A stretch of DNA of 64,000 nucleotides from Terfezia claveryi (taxonomy: Eukaryota; Ascomycota; Pezizomycetes; Pezizales; Pezizaceae), in contig WHUX01000198.1 in the NCBI GenBank assembly GCA_015179025.1, positions 31,471 through 95,470 on the forward strand, in the 5' to 3' direction. Positions 22,351-33,538 of this stretch are shown in pieces (the first letter of the stretch is position 1; every line of letters begins with the position of its first letter). The notes under the pieces are model-generated. The model was not told where the DNA came from. It did no database searches and worked only from the letters and a program-made list of their open reading frames with translations. The translations under genes were made by a program, and so were the position numbers.

Positions 22351-25300
22351 ATGTCTACTATGAGCCAAATTTCCATATTGGCTGCTCCTACACTAGATGA
22401 ATTTATTGCAGCTTCAGTAGAGTATTATGCTACATTACAAGACTCATGTACTATTAGCAGAACTGCAGCCTCACGGAAATTCAGCAGTTATGTTTATACC
22501 CAAAAGATACTAATACGGAAGACATTGGAATATAATAAAAGTAGGTATATTATCTTTTGTACATACTGTATACTATAGGAGCTAAATCTACTACTTCCAG
22601 TTTACAGCTACGACATCTCTGACAGCGACATCCTTTGGTTCCAACCAGTGAAAAATAAGAAATTCAATGATTAGAACCGCTAGCAAGATCTTCAGGTACA
22701 ACAACAAAAGAGCAGACTCTATTCAATACAATGGTATAAGGAAAAACAGCAAGTGCCAGAAAACAAGCAGACTGATTTGATAATAAGGTGTTACGTTAGC
22801 ATATATCTTGTTTTTTAATTAATACTAATGCTTTTTTATCTGTTGTTGAGAATTCTAGTTTTCGGGAGTTACTTCAATATTGTAATCCCTCTGCTATTAT
22901 AATATCCAGGTGTACTGCATCTCGTGATATTATGAGTTTATATTCTAAGTTGTTATCTTGAATTCAGAAATTGTTACATGAGTTTATATTTATTTATGGA
23001 GGCAGAGTTAGTATTACTCTAGATGTATGGAGTTTATCTACTTAGATACCAATTTTGGGAATTACTTTACATTTTATAGAACCTGTAACTTGGAATTTTT
23101 GATCATTATTATTGGGATTTGAACGTTTGGAGAGAAGTCATTTTGCACAAGCTTTAGGCTAGGTTCTGGTTGCATGTTTACAAAAATTTCATGTTGCAGG
23201 AGCTATTCATACTGTTACTGCTGAATTTGCTTCAGTTAATACTGCTATATTTCGAAGACTTGAAAGAGAAGGCAATTGTCTGGATATAAACAAGATGATT
23301 AGTGTGCGCATCGGCCCGAGTCGAGGCGAGTTTGCCAACTATTTTTCCTACTCGACACCGACTCGCACCGATGGCAATCCATGAGAAGCCATCTCGCGCC
23401 GACTCGCCGGCTACTCGCGAGTACTCGTCAAGCCCTTTTGTTACGGGGAATAGGCTAGAAGCCTAGCTTCGCCACCCATATATACATGAAATTCGTGTAT
23501 TCGCGGCTTATATATATACATAGAATTCGTGCATTCGCGGCTTATATATATACATGGAATTCGTGCATTCGCGGCTTATATATATACATGGAAATCATGC
23601 ATTCGCGGCTTATATATATACATGGAGTTCGGGCATTCGCGGCTAGTATATATCGAATCCATGTATATATAGAGGCCGCAAATGCCAGATTTAGATATAT
23701 ATATAGAGGCCGCGAATACACAATATAGAGGCCATGCATGCATGAATTCCATGAATATATGTAAGCCGCGAATGCAGGAATTCCATGTATATATATAACC
23801 CGGGAATGCATGATTTCCATGTATATATATAAGCCGAGAATGCACGCATTATATGTATATATATAAGCCGCGAATGCACGAATTCCATGTGTATATATAA
23901 GCCGCAAATGCACAAATTTCATGTATATATATAAGCCGCGAATGCATGATTTCCAGGTATATATGGTCGGCGAGGGTAGGCTTCCAGCCTATTCTGCGTA
24001 ACAAAAAGGCTTGGCGAGTACTCGTCGGCTACTCGGCGCTGGCGCGAGTTTTCCAGAGAATTGTGTAGCCAACTCGCCAAGTTGGAGGGTAGGGCAAAAC
24101 TCGGCCATCGGCGCAAGTCTTAGCGAGTTGGCACGGGGAAAACTCGCCTCGGTGCGCATGCTAAAGATGATGCATATATATAATGCATGTGTCACTAGCA
24201 GTATAGACTTTTTTGAAAAACCTCCGCATAACTCCCATATAAAACGAAGCCAACCTAGATGATAATGAAGATAGTAAAGAAAACTTTGAAAATGAGGTTG
24301 AAGGAACTCAACTAGTACATGCATCTTATAAAGTACACAAAATCATTGCAAAAATCCAATCATTATATCATCTCTAGGAATCTCTAAAAGCTCAGGCTCA
24401 AGCAACATGCATACCATCCAAATATCTAATCCTTGATATACCTGTATACTAGAATTCTACACATACTATGCTTGAACGCATATTGGAATTACGTCCTGCA
24501 ATTGATACTGTATACAAGTATGTATAATTTTAACTTCAGGATTTTTAAAAATTATACTGACTACTTTAGATTGGAAGAACGTCTCCAGAATTTACAAATT
24601 CATGCTGAAGAATGGTCACTTTTCCAAAAACTCAAAGATATTCTTGATATCTTCATTAAATCTACAGAACATTTGAATGGAAGTAGCTATCCTAGTTTAT
24701 CTGCACAGCTTCCATACTTCTCAGTATTATCAACTTATTTAGAGACTATAGTGGAGCGTGAGTCTACTTCAAGATTAATTTTCTTTGAGGCTTGCACCAC
24801 TAGCTGGCAGAAGCTTGATAAATATTATAGCAAAACTTGTTCTGCACAAGCAATCGCAACTATGTTGGATCCACGATGCAAAGTTCAAACATTCTGGAAC
24901 CTTAGATGGCGAACTGACTAGATTTTAGAGGCAGAAGAAGCTATCCAATGAATTTATCAGAACCAGTATGCTCCAGCTGCTATATCTTCATGTCCTTCTA
25001 CTCTACCTCCTCTAGCAAGCTCCCAATATCTCGAAAATGACTTTATAACAGCTGAATTTTGTTCTTCACAAGCTAGTACAATTCCAGAGATGTCGGAGGT
25101 AGATATAATTCTAGAGGAAAAGGTTAAACTTCCACAGGTTGATTTGATTAAATGGTGGCATACTTATAAGTATCGATTTCCTAACTTTAGTCATATGGCT
25201 CGAGATTATCTTGCTATTTCTGCTACCAGTGTACCTTCCGAGTATTGTTTTTCTATTGCAGGGAATGTATTAACTAAGTGGAGAAGTGCTATAATGGAGG

Positions 25301-25380
25301 AAATGGCTAATGTGATAATGTGTTGCAAGTATTGGTTGGAGTTTGATGAGTTTATGCCACTAGATATGATTTTAGAGTGA
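22351..25380 (+). pseudogene. hAT transposase, broken
   Basis: The start is ATG 22351 (MSTMSQISILAAPTLDEFIAA; the first 19 residues are enough to link it to the 62-kb derivative). A candidate intron follows at about 22537-22579. The middle part (22590-23303) contains stops and ends at the nested element. After it, 24540-24918 holds the hAT core with LEERLQNLQIHAEEWSLFQK, SSYPSLSAQLPYFSVL and ATMLDPRCKVQTFW. 25090-25380 has the C-terminal dimerisation region KWWHTYKYRFPNFSHMARDY then SATSVPSEYCFSIAG. That region matches the conserved hAT pattern W..Y..FP.L..MA.D.L....TS...ER.FS. It would bind the termini and cut and paste the element. This copy is inactive. Confidence 0.85.
23312..24151. mobile_element. 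840-bp foldback element nested in hAT, with inverted minisatellite arms
   Basis: Flanked by perfect 8-bp direct repeats GTGCGCAT (23304-23311 and 24152-24159). Outer arms of about 160 bp are inverted copies sharing CGAGGCGAGTTT, GCGAGTACTCGTC and GGAATAGGCTAGAAGCCT. Inside, a ~34-bp minisatellite (ATTCGCGGCTTATATATATA then CATGGAATTCGTGC) runs about five units forward (23480-23640) and about eight units in reverse (23650-23960). The whole element can fold on itself. No transposase. The 8-bp duplication suggests mobilisation by a hAT enzyme. Confidence 0.8.
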
Positions 25381-25604
25381 GAGTTGGTAGAAGAGGGAAC
25401 AGAAGGTGATATGGACATTGAAGGCAATGATAATGATGATGATGATTTGGTAGCTAGCTTATGAGTTCAAATATTATTATCTTGGGACCTTGATTGGTAA
25501 AAGTCTCGAGACTTATAAGACTATATCAAGACTAGCCTAGTAAATAACGAGACGTCTCGAGACCAGGTGCCATCTCGTCTCGAGACGTCTCGTGCCCAGA
25601 CGTA

Positions 25605-25836
25605 CCTGCAGCTAGCGAGTTTCTCATATATTCACCTATTTTCCTAGTGATTATCCCTTGCCCTACAGCTAGTGAGTTACCCTTGTATTCTGTTGTTTTG
25701 CCAGTAATTATCCCTTGCCCTGTAGCTAGTGAGTTACCCTAATATTCAGTTGTTTTGCCACCGATTATCCCTTGCCCTCCAGCTAGTGAGTTTCTTATAT
25801 ATTCAGCTGATTTATCTTCCCCACCAGCTAGCGAGT
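25605..25836 (-). repeat. 57-bp satellite, segment 2
   Basis: Four units of the 57-bp satellite lie between the hAT element and Ty3/gypsy element 2. The TSDs at both sides are made of satellite sequence. Confidence 0.9.
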
Positions 25837-26261
25837 TGTAACGGGGCTTGAGAGGCGCAGCGACCAAGGGGTACGCCTAGGCAAGAGAGAGGGATGAGGG
25901 GAGGCAAAGGTAGGAGGATGAGGCGAGGCAAAGGCAGGAGGTTCGCGGGGTGGGCAGCGGGGCTGCAGAGACAAGGCGAGATAAGGGGGTGCACAAGGGA
26001 GATGCACCAACATGAAGAGAAGCAAGGTCCTATATTAAGTATACAAGACGTTGGATAGGGATCCAACTTGAGTGCAAGAGCGAGAGATATATATACAGGG
26101 TGGCCTAAAGAGCCAGGGCCGATAACAGAATAAGCTTCCGAGATAGGGAACCCTCGACAGTCATACCGGATGTGGCACGACTCTCAAAACACAGCCCGGC
26201 ACTAGACAACACAATAACCCATCAATAACAATAACAACGGTAAAGAGATACAGTTGTTACA
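25837..26261 (-). repeat. 3' LTR of element 2
   Basis: TGTAAC...TTACA, 425 bp, paired with 31354-31778. It contains a CTATATATATCTC promoter-like segment on the minus strand and one GAGAGTC..GACTGTC imperfect stem near 26160-26186. Confidence 0.95.
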
Positions 26262-26392
26262 CTATCCCCCTTTCTAGGTAGGAGCTCCAGCGACAAGGCG
26301 GTATGAGCATGAAGAATAACAACAGAAGCAATAACAGTAAATAACCCCATAACCCCAACTCCAAATCAACAAAGAAAGACAAGACAAAAATA

Positions 26393-27577
26393 TCATTCAG
26401 CTGGACGAGGCTTGAGAGGGTAACACTGGTGGAATAGGGCGACCAGGTCAGGGGCGTTTTCCAAATCCTCTGCCGGTTGCCAGGTAGTTTCCTCGTCTCC
26501 TATCCATTTCACCTTGTACTGCAACCTGCCATACCTCTTTCTTGAGTCCAGCACCTCTTCGACTTCCCATTCCTCTTTACCATTGATTATCACCGGCAGA
26601 GGAGGGGAGTGTTTCTGTCTGGGGAGGGGGTCGTCAGTGGCCGGTTCGATCTCCAATACATAAACGACTGGGTGGCGCTTGATATCTCTGGGGAACTTCA
26701 GCCAATACGTATGAGTGCCTACACTCCCCAATACCTCGTAAGGACCTAAGAACTTGTGGTCCAGTTTACGCGAAGGTCCTTGTGTCCAGAAGTGCCGACT
26801 GGAAAGCCATACCTTGTCTCCTAGCTGGTATCTCGGGGCTGGCAACCTAGAGCCATTTGCATACTCCGATTGCCGGGCTTGGGCATACACCAGCTCTGAC
26901 TTCAGGGTGGAATGAAGCTCCGCAATCCCAACTGTAAGCTCCCTGGCCGGTGCGTTATTCCTAGCTTTTTGCAGGGGTGCTAGAGTGTCCATGAACCGAG
27001 GATGCCAACCGTAATTAGGTAGGAAGGGGGAGGTTTTCAAGGACTCTGAAAACTGGTTGTTGGCGGCAAACTCACAAGTTGCCAACAAAGATACCCAGTT
27101 ATTCTGCTGGTAGTTGACATAGGCCCGCAGATATTGTTCTATAATGGTATTCATCCTTTCTGACTGGCCATCCGTTTGGGGGTAGTAAGCGGTCGAGAGG
27201 TGTATCTCAATCCCTAAGAGCTTACAGAATGCTTTCCAGAAGTCTGAGGTGAACTGAGGCCCTCGGTTGGACACAATAGATTCAAGAAGGCTATGATACC
27301 GGAACACATTGCTGAGGTAGAGATTGGCTAGCTCCAGGGCAGAGCATGTATCCTGGCAAGGTATGACTAGCCTCATCTTCGTCAACCGATCTACTACCAT
27401 CAGGATGGCATTGAATCCCGAGTCCTTCGGCAACCCAGTTACGAAGTCCATGGTTAGGTGTTGCCAAGGCCGATCCGAGATCTCCAGGGGCTTCAAGGTT
27501 CTGTAGGGGGCATGGCGAGTAGGCTTCAATCGTTTGCAGGTATGGCAGTTCTGTACTTACCTTTCCACATCTTTCCG
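26393..27577 (-). pseudogene. Integrase catalytic core and chromodomain, element 2 (catalytic Asp lost)
   Basis: The frame shows TMDFVTGLPKDSGFNA (first Asp), ESIVSNRGPQFTSDFW where the second catalytic Asp is Asn (AAC near 27267), and TDGQSERMN (Glu). A C-terminal chromodomain follows (EEVLDSRKRYGRLQYKVKW ... TTWQPAEDL). The N-terminal zinc module is cut off by in-frame TAG and TAA codons at about 27545-27577. A GAC to AAC change fits the G-to-A pattern seen across the element. The enzyme would be dead even if translated. Confidence 0.88.
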
Positions 27578-28213
27578 CTAATTGATCCAGGTGTATTGCC
27601 TGGCTAGCAGCTCTAGGGTTTTAGCTACTCCAGGGTGGCCAGCGGCTAAAGTATCATAGTGTTCCCTAATCAGGCGGAGGCGCAAGTCCCCTTCCAGTAC
27701 GTATAGTCGGTTCAGGTGGTAAAGGAGGCCATCCTGAACAGTGCACTCAGCCAAGGAGATCTTAACGTGGTGGCGCTGGCCGGAATCTACTGCTGCAATA
27801 ATGTCTTTAGCCAGTAGGTCATCTACGTATGCCCTTTTTACCTGTTGTTGGAGATCACTTCCAGCATCCACATTGGCCTCAACATCTACAATATTAGCCT
27901 CAGCTTCAACCTCAGCCTCAGCTAGAACGTTGGCAGCCAGGTCAAGATTTTCCGGCTTCAGTACCACCTGGTTCTGGTACTTTAGCCTTTTATCCCCCCC
28001 CTTAGAGAGATCTCCTGATCTTCTAGTCAGTGCATTTGGTTTCCCACCAGCCTTCCCTAGCTGGTACTTGATTTTGAAGTTGAACTGGGACAGGAATTCT
28101 GACCACCTCGCCTGCCGGTGATTCAGCAACTTGGTAGTTGTGAAGTATTCCAGGTTCTTGTGGTCAGAAAGAACCTCGATAACCCCTTTGCTGATTCCAG
28201 GTGGGGCCTCCAT
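27578..28213 (-). pseudogene. RNase H C-terminal part and integrase zinc domain, element 2
   Basis: The frame carries [31 protein letters not shown] and NALTRRSGDL (RNase H end), then an Ala/Glu-rich linker (AEAEVEAEANIVDVEANV). It then enters the integrase N-terminus (LIREHYDTLAAGHPGVAKT) before TAG. The linker's acidic repeat is unusual for this region and may be a lineage-specific spacer. Confidence 0.8.
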
Positions 28214-29703
28214 TCCTCGAATGCTCTTATAATGGCCATTAATTCCTTATCATAGATCTCATAGTTGCACTCCGCTGGGGAGTGTTTCTTTGAGAAATAG
28301 GCTACTGGGTGAAGGATCCCATTGTCATCGTTCTGGGACAGAATTCCTGCGGAGACGTAGTTGGAGGCATCAGTTTCGACAATGCATTCTCGATCGGGGT
28401 TGAAGTGGGCTAGGATCGGAGCTGAACAGAAGGCCTTCTTGAGGCTCTCAAAGGCCAGCTAGGCCGCCAGGTTCTATTGGAAGGCCTTTTTCATCATCGG
28501 GGGTTATCCAGCTTCTGCCTTCATTCTCAGAGGTGAGCCAGCTTCTGCCTTCGTTCTCATCAAGGCAGTTAACGGTGCCACGATCCTCGAATAGCCCAAT
28601 ATGAAGCGGCGGTAAAAGTTAGCGAATCCTAGAAAAGCCTGTACATCCTTGAGGTTGGCTGGAGTCTCCTACTCCAGGATTGCTGCAACCTTAGCAGGGT
28701 CCATCCTGATACCTTCAGTGGTGATAATTAGCCCCAGATACTTGACCTCCTGCACATGGAACTCGCACTTTTCTGGCTTCAGGTATAACCCCGCTCGTTC
28801 CAGCTTCTCTAGTACTTGTCAGACATGAATCTTGTGTTCCACTAGGGTATCCGAGTATATGAGGATATCATCCAGGTAGGCAGTGCAGAACACATCTAGG
28901 AAATCCCGCAAGGTATTGTTAATGAAGTGCTGAAAAGAGGCAGGTGCATTGGTCAATCCGAAAGGCATGACATTGTACTCGAAATAGCCATATCATGTCC
29001 GGAAGGCAGTTTTCCACTCCTCCCCTTCTGCGATCTGTACCAGGTTGTACACCCCTCTTAGATCCAATTTGGTAAACCATTTCGCTTTGGAAAGCCTGGC
29101 TAATGTCTCCTGAATCAGAGGCAAGAGATACCTGTTCTTCACCGTTATTTCATTTAAGCCATAATAATTCACGCACAATCGAAGGGAGCCATCCGATTTC
29201 TTGACAAAGAGCACAGGGGCCCCTGCTGGGGAAGAGCTATGCCTAATGAAGCTCTTATTGAGGTTTTCCTCCAAGTACTTCTTTAGGGCTTCTAATTCCA
29301 GTCGTGACATTCCATAGAGTGGGCCGTACGGTGGGGTCTTTCCTTCTACCAAGGGGATTGTATGGTCATATGGTCGGTGTGGTGCTGGTTTTTCTGCGGC
29401 CTTCTCAGAGAACAAGTCGATAAATTCGTAGTATTCATCAGGTACCATGGACTTCCATTCTTCCTTAAATTGTAACTTGTTGATTTCCAGGTTAACCTCG
29501 CAGATTGACAGAGTATGGGCCTTCAGTTTGTGCCTTCTAGTAAGGTAAGCAAAGGCCCCTGCTCTAATAAAGTTGATATCGAGGGGTTTTAGTGGTGGAG
29601 TTTCTGCCACCACCTTGCTGGGGTCCTCTACCAGGGGTGGTAAGGTACATAATCCTTTCAATGGCAGTCTGTGGGGAACCACAGTGCTTCTTGCAATACC
29701 CAC
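28214..29703 (-). pseudogene. Reverse transcriptase and N-terminal RNase H, element 2
   Basis: 29703-28993 is open and carries FVKKSDGSLRLCVNYYGLNE (Asp of the usual VDY replaced by Asn), WFTKLDLRGVYNLVQIAEGE and EWKTAFRT. After a stop, the same frame continues with [17 protein letters not shown] and the catalytic YLDDILIY (about 28860). It then has EWETP changed to E-stop-ETP (TGG to TAG) and a short internal duplication encoding KAEAG twice (28500-28560). RNase [14 protein letters not shown] and [17 protein letters not shown] are legible. This is the MPFGLTNAP motif that is broken in element 1. Confidence 0.85.
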
Positions 29704-30156
29704 TGTTGAAGTTCAAGGTGTAAGAGCCAAAGTTAATGGAGATATCATGCATTCGGAGGCAGGGGATCCCCAAAACAATGGGATATTTGAGCTTGGTCAC
29801 AAACATAGGGAGGCTTTCCGAATGGTCTTCAATGGCACTAGGTAGGCATGCGAGGTCGGTAATAGCTCCGGAAGAGATAGGGCGGCCATCAATGACATCA
29901 AGAAGGTGGGGGGTCTTTAGCTTAGCTGTTGGTATCGAATTTTTACTGACAAAGGTCTGATCAATGAAGGCTATTCCTGAAGCACCACAATCTATGAGAG
30001 CTGATGTTACTACTGTTTTACCATTGAATTTAACAGTTATTGGTACTATAAAATGCTCGCCAAACAAGCGAGATTCATCAACAGACATAGATGCAGGAAC
30101 AGAAAAAGACGACAAAGATAAATGACCCAAGATTGGTCCCTTGCTAGTGTCAGCAA
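29564..30156 (-). pseudogene. Aspartic protease region, element 2
   Basis: The frame from about 30156 contains ALIDCGASGIAFID, i.e. Asp-Cys-Gly in place of Asp-Ser/Thr-Gly, and LKYPIVLGIPCLRMHDISI. It overlaps the end of gag in a different frame and leaves frame near 29690, continuing as the reverse transcriptase frame 29703-28993. Whether Asp-Cys-Gly is a mutation or normal for this family cannot be told here. Confidence 0.75.
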
Positions 30157-31317
30157 CTAGGCAAGGGACTCCACTTTTCCCGACTCTTCCAGGGTCTCGA
30201 ATATCGCATGTATGGCCAGGGAGCGGTTTTTGTGGAGGGGACAGGCCACAATAAAGTGGTCACCTTTTCCGTATGCAATGCACAGTTCATTGCTGCGGCG
30301 GCGGTCTCTTTCCTTTTGAGTGAGGCAGGGCCTTCCGGATGAGAGATCCATTGGAGCTGGACCACCCGCTACCAGCGACGGGTGTGCTGGGTTGTTGATA
30401 GATGCTGGCATTGAGGCAGGCTTGGACTGTTGCTGCTGGGGCTGTTGCTGGGGTGCGCGGGTGGTTGGGCAGAAGGTGAGGTGGTGGCAAAGCCGGGACA
30501 TCTGCTATTCTACTCGGGAAGCCTGGTCAATCAACTCGCCGAGGGTCCCAACCTCGGGGAGGGTAACCATGGCTTGTTGCAGTTCATCGCTAAGCCCCTC
30601 CTGAAATTGTTCAAATTTGGCCTGATCATTCTATAGTACATCCACAGCCAGTTTTGAGAACTCTGCCACATATGTAGACAGGTCCGAGTTGTGTTGTTTT
30701 AGGGCCCAGAGGGCTCGCCTAGTATTGCCCACTGCATCAAGGTCCCCAAAAGCCCTATCCAGGATGGCGAAGAGTGGTAGGATATTATCAAGCTTAATCC
30801 CAGTCTCAAGGATATATGGCTGGATTTGATCTATTGCTTTGCTCTCCAGTAGGGCAAAGACATAAGCCAATCAGTGTTGCTTGGATGGGAACCTGGCTGA
30901 GTCCCCATTGAGTTTAAGGTTTACTGAGTTTTTCCAAGCTCAGAGGCGAGCCAGCTCTCTATTGAACTTGGGAGGGGTGGGGATACTCTCAGTCTTTGGG
31001 ATTGTTGGGGAAGGTGTGGCTGCGGGTGTGAGCTTGTCCAAGGCATGGCTGAGACTCCGTACTGTAGTTTGCTTGATGGCGAGGGCAGCATGAGTGTCGT
31101 CTAGGTCTTGTTAGAGGACAGCAATCTCTTCATCAGCTGATTTCAGCTTTCGTTCAGCATTCTGGAGGTACGCGCCTTATTGTGCACCAATAGTGTATGT
31201 AGCCGCAAATATGTCGACAATAGTTCATCGATAGGTTACTAGGTCTGCAAGATCCGATGGAATTGAAGTTGCTTGCTAGATTTCGTACCTTTCAGAGGGT
31301 CAGAGAGTTTCGGACAT
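30157..31317 (-). pseudogene. Gag, element 2: one uninterrupted frame with nine nonsense codons
   Basis: From ATG 31317 (MSE...) a single frame of 387 codons reaches TAG 30157 with no indel but nine internal stops (four TGA, three TAG, two TAA). Each can be derived from CGA, CAG or CAA by one C-to-T change. Legible parts include DDTHAALAIKQTTVRSLSHA, PPKFNRELARL-stop-AWKNSVNLKLNG, AYVFALLESKAIDQIQPY and LSTYVAEFSKLAVDVL. The zinc knuckle reads CIAYGKGDHFIVAC: its second Cys is Tyr (TAC near 30272), a G-to-A change. Confidence 0.85.
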
Positions 31318-31353
31318 GACAGTGTACCAGTTGGTCAAGACTATCCAACGTAC

Positions 31354-31778
31354 TGTAATGGGGCTCGAGGGGCGTGGCAACCAAGTGGTATGCCTAGGCA
31401 AGAAAGAGGGACCAGGCGAGGCAAACGCAGGAGGACGAGGCGAGGCAAAGGCAGGAGGTTCGCGGGGTAGGTAGCGGGGCTACAGAGACAAGGCGAGACA
31501 AGGGGGTGCACAAGGGAGATGCACCAATGTGGAGAGAAGCAAGGTCCTATATTAAGTATACAAGACATTGGATAGGGATCCAACTTGAGTGTAAGAGCAA
31601 GAGATATATATATAGGGTGGCCTAAAGAGCCAAGGCCGATAACAGAATAAGCTTCCGAGATAGGGAACCCTCGACAGTCGTGCCAGAAGTAGCATGACTC
31701 TCAAAACACAGCCCGGCACTAGACAATACAATAACCCATCAATAACAATAACAACGGTAAAGAGAGACAGTTGTTACA
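31354..31778 (-). repeat. 5' LTR of element 2
   Basis: 425 bp, same length as its partner. On the minus strand it runs TGTAACAACTGTCTC to GCCCCATTACA. Differences from 25837-26261 are mostly transitions. The adjoining minus-strand sequence TTGGATAGTCTTGACC may be the primer-binding site, but it is displaced a few bases from the LTR. Confidence 0.95.
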
Positions 31779-32170
31779 CGAGTTACCCTAATATTCTGTT
31801 GTTTTGCTAGCGATTATCCCTTACTCTGCAGCTAGTGAGTTTCTCATATATTCATCTGTTTTCCTAGCGATTATCCTTTGCCTGGCAGCTAGTGAGTTTC
31901 TCATATATTCACCTGTTTTTCCAGTGATTATTCCTTGCCTTGTAGCTGGCGAGTTTCTGATATATTCACCTGTTTTGCCTTGCCCAGCACCTAGCGAGTT
32001 TCTCATATATTTATCTGTTTTCCTAGTGATTATCTTTGCCTGGCAGCTAGTGAGTTTCTCATATATTCACCTGTTTTTCCAGCGATTATTCCTTGCCTTG
32101 TAGCTGGCGAGTTTCTGATATATTCACCTGTTTTGCCTTGCCCGGCACCTAGCTAGTTTCTCATATATTA
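31779..32170 (-). repeat. 57-bp satellite, segment 3
   Basis: About seven units, including shortened units in which GCGATTATCCC is missing. It resumes immediately at the CGAGT duplication of element 2 and stops at the Harbinger-like element. Confidence 0.9.
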
Positions 32171-33538
32171 AGAGTACTCAAAATCAAATTCACGCACAAA
32201 TGCATGCATAAAACTAAAAAATCTGGCGCCTTAGCTGTATGGGACTAAATTTCTAGCCAATGAGCTTCAATGCTAAGCTTACAACGTAAGTCTACATGAT
32301 GTATTCAATCACGCACCGAAATAGATGGCTAAATTCTAGCACATAAGTTTTGTATCTGCATTTTCGTTGACAAAGCCATAAATCCATAGCCAACCCACAC
32401 AACCCAACCTACGAAATACCGAAATACCCGCAACCCCACCTACAAAACATCTACAACACCACCTGCAAAACACCCACAACTCTACCTGAAATTCCATTAC
32501 CAACTCCAACTATGAGCAACCCGAACCCCGAGGAGAAGACCTATGAGGCATGGTTAAAAAAGGAGGTAAAGAAGCTTATTAGTTGAATAGAGGAAAACCA
32601 AGAAGCATTACGAGGTTTGTAAAGGAAATGGCATAAAGATGTCAAAGATGAGGTTTTCGCAGATGATGAGAACATCACATTCAATTGTATTCAAGATAAG
32701 GTCTCAAATATGAAAGCTGCATAGTCTCAAGCAAAGAAAGCTTGTTATCAATCTGACTGAGGTCTAAAGCCAGAAGATTATAGTGATAGTCAACAAACCT
32801 TTTTGTAGAAGAAGTATGTATTTTTTTATTGTTTGGATGAGATATGGGGGACATGCCCTAATAGCACTCCTGTGGTTCTAGAAGACACAACAGGGCCAAC
32901 ACAAGAACTCAAGAGTTTTAGCACCAAAAATCTCAGTTAATATGAGGCTACCTTACTTCTATAGAGTCCAACCCCCCCTTCAGGTGCCTTAGAGGCCGAG
33001 CTCCAATTGAGCCCCAATATCCTAGCCCTTCTTCCTCTCCCTCTGCCCTGTCTTCTGCTTGGCCAATTTGGTATAATTACATCCACCAGCTGCTAAAATG
33101 AGCTTTGATGCATCTGGAAAAGCCCTAAGAAGGATTATTCTGGATAATCATGAATTAAAGACTCTAAAACTGGAGCATCATGACATCCAGGATGTCCACA
33201 AGGGACCAAATACCAAGGGATAGCCACCAGCATAATGATATCACATAAGTCAACAATCCAATCCCATACCCAATCATCATAAAGATCAATTTGAAGTATT
33301 GTGTCGAAATTCTCGATATACCTCCAGACCTCATCCAGTACCTATAATTTATACTCGACTCGAGGCATGCTTGTGCGCAAATGTGTGTATATGTATATGC
33401 ATATCTGTGCGTTTGTGTGTAAGGATTCTTGGGTACTTAGTTGAAAAATCTGCGTTTTAGCCGAAAATAGTTAGACCTGCATATTGTGGTATTCATGTAT
33501 TATACTGTAAAAGTGCATGAATTTAGTTTTGAGTACCT
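32171..33538 (+). mobile_element. PIF/Harbinger-like element carrying only a Myb/SANT-like ORF (1368 bp)
   Basis: Ends AGAGTACTCAAAATCAAATT and, inverted, AGGTACTCAAAACTAAATTC are flanked by TTA on both sides (32168-32170 and 33539-33541). TTA is the usual PIF/Harbinger target duplication. It interrupts the 57-bp satellite. No DDE transposase is visible; the only coding relic is 32512-32940. The 33000-33530 part has no recognisable gene. Confidence 0.7.
32512..32940 (+). pseudogene. Myb/SANT-like accessory protein of the Harbinger-like element, five stops
   Basis: ATG 32512 opens one indel-free 143-codon frame ending TAA 32940 with five internal stops (TGA, TAA, TAG, TGA, TAG). All are derivable by transitions from CGA, CAA/CAG or TGG. 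Legible segments: EEKTYEAWLKKEVKKLIS, ENITFNCIQDKVSNMKAA, and FFYCLDEIWGTCPNSTPVV, the last matching the F-x-ELDEI-x-G-x-R-x-S-x-x-P tail common in fungal Myb/SANT-like transposon proteins. Such proteins help a Harbinger transposase bind DNA. Family identification is by motif resemblance. Confidence 0.5.

Larger units (their letters stand above)
22117..25604 (+). mobile_element. hAT-superfamily DNA transposon (3488 bp), containing a nested foldback
   Basis: Termini TAGGCCTGGGCA (22117) and, on the opposite strand, TACGTCTGGGCA (ending 25604) are followed by multiple GAGACGTCTC palindromes. It is flanked by imperfect 8-bp duplications CCTGCATC (22109-22116) and CCTGCAGC (25605-25612), the size expected for hAT. 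It sits inside the 57-bp satellite. The transposase is interrupted by 23312-24151 and by stops. A short derivative with the same ends is at 62076-62554. Confidence 0.9.
25837..31778 (-). mobile_element. Ty3/gypsy chromovirus 2, full length
   Basis: LTRs of 425 bp each (25837-26261 and 31354-31778) and the perfect 5-bp duplication CGAGT (25832-25836 and 31779-31783) bound a 5942-bp element on the minus strand. A polypurine tract AGAAAGGGGGATAG (plus strand complement at 26262-26275) abuts the 3' LTR. Gene order is gag, protease, reverse transcriptase, RNase H, integrase, chromodomain. It inserted in the 57-bp satellite at CTAG/CGAGT. At least nine stops in gag, plus others in pol, show heavy decay by transitions. 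Confidence 0.95.

Noticed and set aside
23486..23922. Tyr/Ile/His-rich ORFs on both strands
   Set aside because: They come from the mirrored 34-bp minisatellite of the nested foldback element.
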